17,557 nucleotides of DNA, taken from contig JAWXBO010000223.1 in assembly GCA_034440175.1 (NCBI GenBank), positions 1 through 17,557 on the forward strand. The letters run 5' to 3'. Shown here piece after piece: positions 8,113 to 14,063 of the stretch. The stretch comes from SZUA-430 sp034440175 (GTDB lineage Bacteria > Pseudomonadota > Alphaproteobacteria > Micropepsales > Micropepsaceae). A program made the translations under genes and the position numbers. The first letter of the stretch is position 1; the number at the start of each line of letters is the position of its first letter. Below the pieces are notes generated by a model that was not told the origin of the DNA, did no database searches, and saw nothing but the letters and a program-made list of their open reading frames with translations.

Positions 8113-8415
8113 TTATGAAACGACGTAGGGCAGCAAGGCCAGGAAGCGGGCACGCTTGATCGCCGCAGCGAGTTCGCGTTGCTTCTTGGCCGAAACGGCG
8201 GTGATGCGCGACGGTACAATCTTGCCGCGCTCCGAGATGAAGCGAGACAGCAACTTCGCGTCCATGTAGTCGATCTTGGGCGCGCTATCGCCGGAGAACG
8301 GGCAGGTTTTGCGGCGCCGAAAGAAAGGCCGCCGTCCACCAGCGCCACCTGCTCCACCACCGCCGCCGCCACCGCCGCCGAAGCCACCGCGGTCATTCTG
8401 ATCGCCAAAGCTCAT
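8113..8415 (-). CDS. rpsR: 30S ribosomal protein S18
   Basis: S18 pairs with S6 on the platform of the 30S subunit. The conserved core begins with RRPFFRRRKTCPFSG and continues through IDYMDAKLLSRFISERGKI and the RRNA-binding C-terminal helix (KRARFLALLPY). Length is 100 residues; the extra length over E. coli S18 (75) is an N-terminal leader in which residues 10-27 are almost all glycine. The start overlaps the rpsF stop as ATGA, and AAGGAG within the end of rpsF provides a ribosome site. Equimolar synthesis with S6 by coupling is expected. Confidence 0.97.
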   Translation of the reverse strand: MSFGDQNDRGGFGGGGGGGGGAGGAGGRRPFFRRRKTCPFSGDSAPKIDYMDAKLLSRFISERGKIVPSRITAVSAKKQRELAAAIKRARFLALLPYVVS

Positions 8416-8822
8416 GGGGCTGCTCCTTCTTCTGCGGCCGGCTCAAATCCAGGCTCGTCTTCGCGACGGCCCCATTTTGCGTCGCGGCGTTCTTTGGCTT
8501 GTTTGGCCTGCATGCCAGCCGAGGGGTTTTCGTCTAGGGCGTCGACACGGATCGTCAAAATCCGGATGACGTCTTCGTTGAGTTTGAGCTGGCGTTCCAT
8601 TTCGGCAACCGGAGCCCAGGGGCCGTCGATGGCAAAATGCACGTAGTGGCCCTTGCGGTTCTTTTTGATTTTGTAGGCCAAAGACCGCAGTCCCCAGCTT
8701 TCGAGTTTGACGACTTTACCGCCGCCTTGCTCGATGATGCCTTTCATTTGCTCGGTCAATTCGTCGACCTGCGCCTGCGCCGCATCCTGGCGCGCGATAA
8801 ATACATGCTCGTAGAACGGCAT
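8412..8822 (-). CDS. rpsF: 30S ribosomal protein S6
   Basis: S6 forms a heterodimer with S18 and binds the central domain of 16S rRNA. The 136-residue product begins MPFYEHVFIARQD, carries the diagnostic WGLRSLAYKIKKNRKGHY block in the middle and ends in an acidic tail that continues the usual ferredoxin-like fold (about 100 residues). The ATG at 8822 is preceded by GGAGG at six bases. It is the first gene of the operon; the promoter is most likely the TTGCTG/TATAGT pair at 8971-8998, leaving a leader of about 140 nt. Confidence 0.97.
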   Translation of the reverse strand: MPFYEHVFIARQDAAQAQVDELTEQMKGIIEQGGGKVVKLESWGLRSLAYKIKKNRKGHYVHFAIDGPWAPVAEMERQLKLNEDVIRILTIRVDALDENPSAGMQAKQAKERRDAKWGRREDEPGFEPAAEEGAAP

Positions 8823-8964
8823 GGGAGCCTCCGTTTAGCTACGGCGCCCTCGCACGGCCCCCATGGCAGTGCGGCGAGCGATGGTCCAGCGCTGCTGTCG
8901 GGTGATCTACCCCCAGGCGCCCCAAAGGACCCCGCGCAACGCGGCCGCAGCCGGTTTCAAGAAG
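8823..8964 (-). promoter_or_regulatory. rpsF 5' leader, possible S6:S18 autoregulatory site
   Basis: The predicted ~140-nt leader is GC-rich. Just before the start codon CCGT-AGCTAA-ACGG can form a small hairpin (8831-8844) whose 3' arm runs straight into the GGAGG ribosome site (8828-8832). Many bacteria repress rpsF through S6:S18 binding to a leader structure with a conserved CCG; this hairpin contains CCG next to the ribosome site, but I cannot confirm the full consensus structure by eye. Confidence 0.3.
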
Positions 8965-8970
8965 GCGCGG

Positions 8971-8998
8971 ACTATAGGGATTTAGCCTCTGACAGCAA
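8971..8998 (-). promoter_or_regulatory. Probable promoter of rpsF-rpsR-rplI
   Basis: On the minus strand TTGCTG (8998-8993) and TATAGT (8976-8971) are 16 bp apart, each matching the sigma-70 consensus at four or five positions, and TATAGT is followed by CCGCGCC, a discriminator style often seen for strong alphaproteobacterial promoters. Transcription would begin near 8964. Seen in sequence; activity inferred. Confidence 0.6.
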
Positions 8999-9057
8999 GT
9001 GGGCATTATGGCGTGCCTATTTCGTCGAAAAAACGGCCGGTTTGAGCCGAAGAAACT

Positions 9058-9114
9058 AGGACGAACAGGACACAGGACGCTGTCTCAAAAACACTGTCCT
9101 GTTTGTCCTGTCCT
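9058..9114. repeat. AGGAC/GTCCT inverted repeat hairpin
   Basis: Three AGGAC pentamers (9058-9062, 9067-9071, 9074-9078) face three GTCCT pentamers (9096-9100, 9105-9109, 9110-9114) across a 17-nt loop. The innermost arms pair over seven bases (ACAGGAC with GTCCTGT) and the next pair over six or seven after a two-base bulge. No T-run follows on either strand, so a simple intrinsic terminator is not obvious; it may be a dispersed palindromic element or part of a transcript structure. Confidence 0.6.
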
Positions 9115-9259
9115 AAAACCACCCCCGTCTGCAAGACGCAATGATGGGCACTCACTCGCAATAAATTTTCGCGCGAGATCACGAGCAGGGCTCCGGCCAA
9201 CCCCACAGTTCCATTCACAATGTCAACTGGCACGCGTCCATGGAAATAACATTAGCACG

Positions 9260-9299
9260 CTCCTGGAACATATGTAGAACAAATAACACACTAAGTCAA
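9260..9299 (-). promoter_or_regulatory. LexA-type SOS box over a leftward promoter
   Basis: The minus strand reads GTTC-TACATAT-GTTC (9280-9266), an exact match to the alphaproteobacterial LexA operator GTTC-N7-GTTC. It overlaps the -10 region of a promoter-like pair: TTGACT at 9299-9294 and TACATA at 9276-9271 with 17 bp between. AGGAG at 9264-9260 followed seven bases later by ATG (9252) looks like a ribosome site, but the frame closes after nine codons (9252-9223). The target gene is therefore not clear. Confidence 0.5.
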
Positions 9300-9345
9300 G
9301 TCCCTTTTTTGCCCGCAGGGCGCGCGGCCGCCCAAAGGCGTTCGA

Positions 9346-9822
9346 TCAGCCTGCCTCGGCCAAAGCCTGGGCAATCATCGCGCCGAGCGACATGTCGTCG
9401 CTTTGCCCGAATCCATGATGGCGGATGGTTCCATCGCGCCCGATCAAGATGCTGGTGGGCGTGCCGCGCATCTGAAAGCGCTCCATCGATACGGGCATCG
9501 GTGACGCCATGCCGGGTTGGTCGACGCCGATGGGAAAGCTCAAACGATATTCGTGAATAAAGGCTTCCAGCGACACCGGCGTCATGGCGGCGTGATGCTC
9601 GAAGACTGTGTGAATGCCGATCACCTGGAGCTCGGTGTCGCGAAACAGGCGGTGGGCGCGCTCGGTCTGCGGCGTGCCATGGGCTACGCAACCGGGACAC
9701 AGCATCTGGAAAGCGTGAAGCAGCACGGGCCGGCCCCGCAACGCCTCCAGCGTCAGCGGCACCTTGGTATTGAACCACTGCGACACGGCGAACTCGGGCG
9801 CCACGGGAAACGTCTTGGCCAC
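9346..9822 (-). CDS. Thioredoxin-fold redox protein (AhpC/TSA or TlpA-like)
   Basis: A 158-residue thioredoxin-fold protein without a signal peptide. CPGC at residues 42-45 sits after a strand (VLLHAFQML) as in thioredoxin-like and peroxiredoxin-like proteins, and the cis-proline motif GTPTSILIGRDG is at about 120-131. It should act as a cytoplasmic thiol-disulfide oxidoreductase or peroxidase; the CxxC favours a redoxin/TlpA-type role over a typical 2-Cys peroxiredoxin. The start is GTG, chosen because GGGAGG lies six bases before it and the conserved region begins at once. It is divergent from the GST gene across 121 bp, and a shared redox-stress theme is possible but unproven. No clear terminator follows it. 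Confidence 0.85.
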   Translation of the reverse strand: MAKTFPVAPEFAVSQWFNTKVPLTLEALRGRPVLLHAFQMLCPGCVAHGTPQTERAHRLFRDTELQVIGIHTVFEHHAAMTPVSLEAFIHEYRLSFPIGVDQPGMASPMPVSMERFQMRGTPTSILIGRDGTIRHHGFGQSDDMSLGAMIAQALAEAG

Positions 9823-9909
9823 GCGTACCTCCCTTTTATGTTTGCGGCATCACATCGTGAACGGGATGATCATAGGTTACAAGTTGTCTTAGGGGCAGAC
9901 AAGGGCGTG

Positions 9910-9938
9910 TTGACTGCCGTCCGAAGTGCACTTAGATT
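9910..9938 (+). promoter_or_regulatory. Probable promoter giving a leaderless GST mRNA
   Basis: TTGACT (9910-9915) and TAGATT (9933-9938) are exactly 17 bp apart. The expected transcription start, six or seven bases after the -10, falls on the ATG at 9944, and no Shine-Dalgarno sequence precedes that ATG. On the other strand a TATGAT (9874-9869) may serve the divergent gene, but I see no good -35 for it. A short dyad ACAA-G-TTGT at 9879-9887 lies between the two. Confidence 0.5.
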
Positions 9939-9943
9939 TCACG

Positions 9944-10555
9944 ATGGCGCTCACGATCTATGGCTCGCACAGTTCGCGCACGATGCGCACGCTTTGGATG
10001 GCTGCGGAACTCGGCCTCGATTACACGCATGTGCCCTACGCCTACGATGATCCGAAGTTGAAGCAGCCGAAATATCTTGCGCTCAATCCTGCTGGTACGA
10101 TCCCAACGATTGTCGACGACGGGTTCGCATTGTCCGAGTCCCTCGCGATCAACCTTTATCTCGCCAAGAAATGCGACGCCCGCGTCGCGCCGCCGCTCTA
10201 TGCCGGAACTGCCGAAGGCGAAGCCGAGGTTTGGCGTTGGACGCTCTGGGTGCAGGGCCATCTCGAACCCTGGGTGCAGCGCGATGCGTTGATGCTTGAT
10301 CTGTGCACAGCGATCGGCCGCCAGGCAGACGAAACAGTCGCAAACGCGCTCGGCGTGCTCGAAGGCGCGCTGGCTAGGCGTGCCTTTCTCGTTGCCGATC
10401 ACTTCACGGTCGCCGACTTCAACGTCGCTTGCGTGCTTTCACCCTCGCGCGTCGCGCATATTGAGTTGCTCGGGCATCCCCGCGTCAAAGCCTGGCTCCG
10501 TCGTTGCTACGAGCGCCCGGCGGCGGTGGCCGTGCGCAAGCGGTGCGCGGGTTAG
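9944..10555 (+). CDS. Glutathione S-transferase family protein
   Basis: A 203-residue GST. The N-terminal thioredoxin-like domain (MALTIYGSHSSRTMRTLWMAA) has serines at residues 9-11 in the position of the catalytic residue, the cis-proline segment GTIPTIVDDG at 51-60, and the glutathione-binding E-S pair at 65-66. The helical C-domain holds FLVADHFTVADFNV, the conserved folding motif. It should conjugate or reduce small electrophiles with glutathione in the cytoplasm. An upstream GTG at 9926 is in frame but precedes nothing conserved and would overlap the probable -10, so I start at the ATG. The gene stands alone; the next gene starts about 110 bp later. Confidence 0.9.
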   Translation: MALTIYGSHSSRTMRTLWMAAELGLDYTHVPYAYDDPKLKQPKYLALNPAGTIPTIVDDGFALSESLAINLYLAKKCDARVAPPLYAGTAEGEAEVWRWTLWVQGHLEPWVQRDALMLDLCTAIGRQADETVANALGVLEGALARRAFLVADHFTVADFNVACVLSPSRVAHIELLGHPRVKAWLRRCYERPAAVAVRKRCAG

Positions 10556-10664
10556 AGTGAGGTGCGTCACAATTCCGGGCATCCGCGAACGCCTGAGCTG
10601 TTGCGGTGCTTGCGGCTGGCGTGGAAACTAAGTCAGTATAAACTCATCAGTGTCGAGGGGTTGT

Positions 10665-11690
10665 ATGCGCGGCTTTCTTCGCTGGGTTGCACTTGCGGTG
10701 GGCGCGCTTTTTCTCCTGTTCCTCGCGCTGGCGGGACTGAACGCCTCGTTCTGGTCCGCTTACACCGCGCCGACGATGTTGCTCGCGCATCGCGGGCTCG
10801 CGCAGACCTATCCGCGCGAAGGTCTCACGAGCGAAACCTGCACCGCGACGCGCATTCATGCGCCGGAGCATCCTTATCTGGAAAACACGATCGCTTCGAT
10901 GCGAGCGGCGTTCGCGCTGGGCGCCGGCATCGTCGAGTTCGACGTCCATCCGACGACAGACGGCGCCTTCGCGGTCTTTCATGATTGGACGATCGATTGC
11001 CGCACGCAAGGCAAGGGCGTCACGCGCGAACAGGCGATGGCCTATCTGAAGACGCTTGACATCGGCTACGGCTACACCGCCGACGGCGGCAAGACGCATC
11101 CGTTTCGCGGCAAAGGCGTGGGCCTGATGCCGACGCTTGACGAAGTGCTCGCGACGTTTCCCACGCGGCGCTTCCTTATTCACATCAAGAGCAACGATCC
11201 GGCCGAGGCCAATCTTCTCGCCGCCCGCCTGAAACAGCTACCGCCCGAACGCGTGAGCGGCCTCATCGTCTATGGCGGCGATCGTCCGATCGAGCGTCTG
11301 CGCAGGTTGATGCCCGCTATGCGCCTGATGTCCAAGGCGTCGCTCTTCCAATGTGGCACGCGCTACATCGCCTATGGTTGGACGGGAGCGATCCCGGACT
11401 CGTGCCGCAACACGATCGCGCTCATTCCGGCGAACGTCGTGCCGTTCGTTTGGGGTTGGCCGAACCTGTTCCTCGAATGCATGGCTTCGGCGGGGACGCC
11501 CGTCTTCGTCACCGGCCCGTTCGACCGGCGCAACATCGCGACGGGTATCGACGACCTAGCGGCCGCCCGGCAATTCCCTTTCGACTTTCCGGGCGGCATC
11601 TGGACGAACCGCATCGACCGTATAGCGCCCCACTTCGGCCGCCAACCCGCATGCGCGCGCGAACCAGGTGGCGCCTGCGAGGCGCATTGA
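10665..11690 (+). CDS. Glycerophosphodiester phosphodiesterase family protein, membrane-anchored
   Basis: A 341-residue GDPD-fold protein that should split glycerophosphodiesters into glycerol-3-phosphate and an alcohol. The first helix (about residues 5-25) is an uncleaved-looking membrane anchor, placing the enzyme outside the inner membrane. Catalytic and metal residues are visible: H42-R-G44, E73-N-T, E91-x-D93, H106-D107, and Lys 175 in HIKSND. Compared with soluble GlpQ/UgpQ there is an insertion of about 25 residues between the HRG and ENT motifs. The ATG at 10665 follows GAGGGG at five bases; an in-frame GTG at 10650 lies before that site and is rejected. A TATAAA at 10637-10642 may be the -10, without a clear -35. 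The true substrate is uncertain. Confidence 0.88.
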   Translation: MRGFLRWVALAVGALFLLFLALAGLNASFWSAYTAPTMLLAHRGLAQTYPREGLTSETCTATRIHAPEHPYLENTIASMRAAFALGAGIVEFDVHPTTDGAFAVFHDWTIDCRTQGKGVTREQAMAYLKTLDIGYGYTADGGKTHPFRGKGVGLMPTLDEVLATFPTRRFLIHIKSNDPAEANLLAARLKQLPPERVSGLIVYGGDRPIERLRRLMPAMRLMSKASLFQCGTRYIAYGWTGAIPDSCRNTIALIPANVVPFVWGWPNLFLECMASAGTPVFVTGPFDRRNIATGIDDLAAARQFPFDFPGGIWTNRIDRIAPHFGRQPACAREPGGACEAH

Positions 11691-11712
11691 GCCCGCGCCG
11701 CCAGAAGTGGAA

Positions 11713-11780
11713 TCAGAGTGGATAACTCCTGAGCGCCAACGATGAGATTTGGAATCTGCTGAAGTGTTTTTCCACTCTGA
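11713..11780. repeat. Perfect 9-bp inverted repeat with 50-nt spacer
   Basis: TCAGAGTGG (11713-11721) is matched exactly by CCACTCTGA (11772-11780). It lies in the 186-bp gap between two convergent genes. It could close a long structured loop or mark a small mobile element, but there is no terminal duplication that I can see. Confidence 0.45.
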
Positions 11781-11827
11781 CCTTAATTCTTCGTAGAGGC
11801 GTCATCGGCCCGGCTTGGTGTGCAATA

Positions 11828-11864
11828 GGGGAGAGACGCGAGAGTATTTTTTGCGTCTTTCCCC
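11828..11864. terminator. Strong hairpin after the secreted-protein gene
   Basis: A 12-bp stem (GGGGAGAGACGC with GCGTCTTTCCCC, one G-T pair) closes a 13-nt loop, 12 bases beyond the minus-strand stop at 11877. It probably stops or stabilises the transcript from 12233-11877, and could also serve the convergent GDPD gene. A T-run is inside the loop on the plus strand and not after the stem, so it is not a textbook Rho-independent terminator. Confidence 0.5.
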
Positions 11865-11876
11865 GGATGTCTCTTC

Positions 11877-12233
11877 TTATCGACCGGCGACTAGCGCTGC
11901 TTTGGCCTTGGTGCCGTTGGCGAGTGTTACGTCCCAGGTGTCGCCTACTTTGCGTTCGACGAATGGGTTGCAGTTCTCCTGGCCGGCGTTCGGGCCCTGG
12001 TCGAGCGTGACGCACAATTTGCCGTCCTTGATCGCCCACTTGCCGGTACCTGCCGCGCCATTGGGCAGCACCGTCTTCATGGTGCCGTCCTTGTTGTAGT
12101 GGATCTTTGTCACACCGGTCGCATCGGTCAACGTCACCGTATTCTCGTAGCGGCTTGCCATCGGATCGGCAGAGGCGACTGCGGAACTGGCGAACATCAC
12201 GGCGGCGATAAGAGTCAAAGCGAACTTCATCAT
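11877..12233 (-). CDS. Small secreted protein of unknown function
   Basis: A 118-residue protein with a clear Sec signal (MMKFALTLIAAVMF..., cleavage expected near ASADP, residues 20-23). The mature part is about 95 residues with repeated beta-strand-like segments (NTVTLTDATG, KIHYNKDGTMK, GKWAIKDGKLCVTLD) and two cysteines, one in KLCVT and one in ENCNPF, likely to form a disulfide in the periplasm. I do not recognise a named family; small proteins with this layout occur in alphaproteobacteria. The frame is open far upstream, but GGAGA nine bases before the ATG at 12233 and the signal peptide fix the start. It lies 166 bp downstream of the sulfotransferase gene on the same strand. Confidence 0.75.
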   Translation of the reverse strand: MMKFALTLIAAVMFASSAVASADPMASRYENTVTLTDATGVTKIHYNKDGTMKTVLPNGAAGTGKWAIKDGKLCVTLDQGPNAGQENCNPFVERKVGDTWDVTLANGTKAKAALVAGR

Positions 12234-12399
12234 GTGAGATTTTCTCCGTTTTGCGGCCTTCTCGCTGGAGCGCGAAAGGCAGCCGTGTTTGTACGATGTG
12301 GCGAGGGCGCGAGTCGATGCGGTTTGCGCGCAGCATTCTTCGATGGCGCGAAACCGGACCTGGTGTTTTAGCGCAGAGGTTGTCCAGCGACAGTAAGTC

Positions 12400-13332
12400 T
12401 TACGCCATCGCCTTGCCGAGGCGGCCATGTTCCAGCCAATGCGCAAGTTCAGGCGTGAACATTTCATTCACGAGCGCGTCGTATCGGGCGAGATCTGCTT
12501 TTGCCACGACATCACGCCATCGTCCGTTCGTGCCCTTATTGAAGAACTGGTTTGATCCCTGTTCCCACAACGCCTGTGCAGCAGGAATGAGTTCGTTTCC
12601 TTGGCTTTTCATGGCGTCGAACCCCGCCGCCTGGATAATGGCGGGCCACGTCGACTCTGGGATTTCTATCTCCAGGAATTTCGCCACACGTCGCATTTCC
12701 CCGGCACGGTCCTTGATCAAGTCGGCGTAGTGGACGAGCAACATGTTCTTGTCGTCGCGCGCTGCCCAATAGCTGTTTTCGATATGAAAGAATGATGAAA
12801 GCCGATCACCCTGGCCCCCACCATCCGAGAGCCACTCGTGGAAGTACTGCGCCGGATCCACGGATGTGGGCGGATACGGATCACCGAATTTCGGATCGGC
12901 GATGCTGATTGCACTCAGCCCTTCAACCGTGGTCTGACGAAAGTTGGCAAGATGATTGTGCAGCGACATGGCCGCATCGCGTCCATCGCGGGCGACATGG
13001 ACAAACTTCATTCCTTCGTAAACCGGGAGCGCGTCATAAGGCAGATGGGACTTGAAGAACCGGCGATGGGTCTGTGCTTCTGCGGTGGCCATCGTCACCT
13101 CAATGGGGCCGAATAACCGCATGTCCGGCCAAGGCGAGAGGTCCCAAATCGGTCTGGGTTCCGCGTTTCCAAATACCAGCATGCTGACGATGCGTTGCAT
13201 CCACGTCGTGCCACATTTCGAATAGGTCGCGATGACGATGTCATCGCTGCGCGGCGCGTAGCTGGCCCAGCGCATGCTGTCGAAAACACGCGAGCGCACC
13301 TGTTGGAGCGGAGCCCGGATCAATCTTGGCAT
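12400..13332 (-). CDS. PAPS-dependent sulfotransferase (second copy in window)
   Basis: A 310-residue sulfotransferase_1 family enzyme. The PAPS loop TYSKCGTTW is at 36-44, the catalytic His in KSHLP is 96, and the 3'-phosphate Ser after RDGRD is 123; NKGTNGRW is near the C-terminus. These positions are the same as in the enzyme at 1810-2724, and the stretch AEAQTHRRF is shared, so the two are related, although the middle parts differ strongly. A start nine codons upstream (13359) is possible, but AAGGGG seven bases before the ATG at 13332 supports the shorter form. It follows the frameshifted oxidase-fold gene on the same strand after about 150 bp. The acceptor is unknown. Confidence 0.92.
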   Translation of the reverse strand: MPRLIRAPLQQVRSRVFDSMRWASYAPRSDDIVIATYSKCGTTWMQRIVSMLVFGNAEPRPIWDLSPWPDMRLFGPIEVTMATAEAQTHRRFFKSHLPYDALPVYEGMKFVHVARDGRDAAMSLHNHLANFRQTTVEGLSAISIADPKFGDPYPPTSVDPAQYFHEWLSDGGGQGDRLSSFFHIENSYWAARDDKNMLLVHYADLIKDRAGEMRRVAKFLEIEIPESTWPAIIQAAGFDAMKSQGNELIPAAQALWEQGSNQFFNKGTNGRWRDVVAKADLARYDALVNEMFTPELAHWLEHGRLGKAMA

Positions 13333-13440
13333 AGTTGCACCCCTTTGCCGTTTCAGCACTTACCTCGGTTCATATCCGCTGTGCCGCATCCTGTCGAGTT
13401 TCCCGGCTGCGGTGTGAGTGCGAAGGTCCGTCCCGCGCCA

Positions 13441-13464
13441 CCTTCTCCTGCAAGCGGGCGAAGG
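13441..13464. repeat. Hairpin resembling a dispersed alphaproteobacterial palindrome
   Basis: CCTTCTCCTGC and GCGGGCGAAGG form an 11-bp near-perfect stem (one mismatch, one G-T pair) with a minimal AA loop. With the preceding GCGCCA it resembles the CTTCTCCC...GGGAGAAGG interspersed repeats common between genes in this class. It lies 17 bases past the stop of the oxidase-fold gene and could act as a transcript end. The resemblance is from memory, not a search. Confidence 0.45.
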
Positions 13465-13480
13465 GCAGTAAATTCCGCAT

Positions 13481-14030
13481 TCAGCCCGCTTTCACCAATC
13501 CCGGCAAACCGTCAATGCTGTGCGCGTTCGATACATAGCGTCTCGCCGCCGCCTCGTCGCGCGAGCGGTGTTCGACGGCGCGCTTGAGCTGATCGCGCTC
13601 GCCCTTGAATTCGAAAAGCGGCACGCCCCAGCCGCAACTGTCAGCGACGCGTTTGATATCGACAAAGACGATATTGCGCGCCCGCATGAAACCCGGAAAG
13701 TGTTCAAGCTGCGCATCGAAACCCGGTTCGTCGAATTGCATCACCCGCGCCTGTCCGTAAAGGCGCAGGATGAGGGCAGGGCCTTCCATGGCGCAAAACA
13801 TGATCGTGATCCGCCCGTTTTCGCGCGTGCGCCACGGTCTCGATACCCGATCCGCCCAAATCGGCGTAAGCGACCTGGTTGGGTGAGATCACGCGAAAGG
13901 CGTCATAGCCTTTGGGGCTGACATTGACATGCCCGTTGCCCGACAGGGGAGCGGTGGCAACGAAGAACATTTTCTGCTGCTTGATGAACGAGATCGGTTT
14001 GTCGTCGAGTTGCGTGGTGGTGGTGCTCAT
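13481..14030 (-). pseudogene. Pyridoxamine 5'-phosphate oxidase-fold protein, frameshifted
   Basis: Two minus-strand frames together give one flavin-binding split-barrel protein. The first part runs from the ATG at 14030 (AAGGA seven bases upstream) with MSTTTTQLDDKPISF and GHVNVSPKGYDAF; its homology ends at ETVAHAR near 13829. The second part resumes in another frame with ENGRITIMFCAMEGP and ends at 13481 with SIDGLPGLVKAG. The break falls in a CG run (CACGCGCGAAAAC on the minus strand); adding one CG pair would restore a continuous 183-residue product reading HARENGRIT. Such proteins bind FMN or F420-like cofactors and their substrates are mostly unknown. Either a real recent mutation or a sequence error; the otherwise intact coding on both sides fits either. 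Confidence 0.85.
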
Positions 14031-14063
14031 AAGCAGTTCCTTGATGTTACCGTTTTGCCACAT

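Larger units (their letters stand above)
8823..9345. other. 523-bp stretch without a convincing gene
   Basis: Between rpsF and the thioredoxin-fold gene I find no recognisable protein. The stretch holds, from left to right, the rpsF leader and promoter, an AGGAC-repeat hairpin (9058-9114) and a LexA-box promoter (9260-9299) reading leftward. Short open frames exist (for example a GTG-started 75-codon frame on the minus strand, 9006-9233), but they lack a ribosome site and cross the hairpin repeats. AT content rises around 9240-9300. Confidence 0.6.

Noticed and set aside
9301..9345. GGGCG...CGCCC stem after the thioredoxin-fold gene as its terminator
   Set aside because: On the transcribed strand the stem is followed by A residues, not T residues, so it does not fit an intrinsic terminator.
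9879..9887. ACAA-G-TTGT dyad between the thioredoxin-fold and GST genes as a repressor site
   Set aside because: Too short and common to call an operator; no regulator gene is nearby.
11713..12336. A 207-codon minus-strand frame covering the small secreted protein
   Set aside because: The frame at 11877-12233 has a signal peptide and ribosome site; the longer frame reads through the hairpin and looks like low-complexity Arg/Gln/His sequence.
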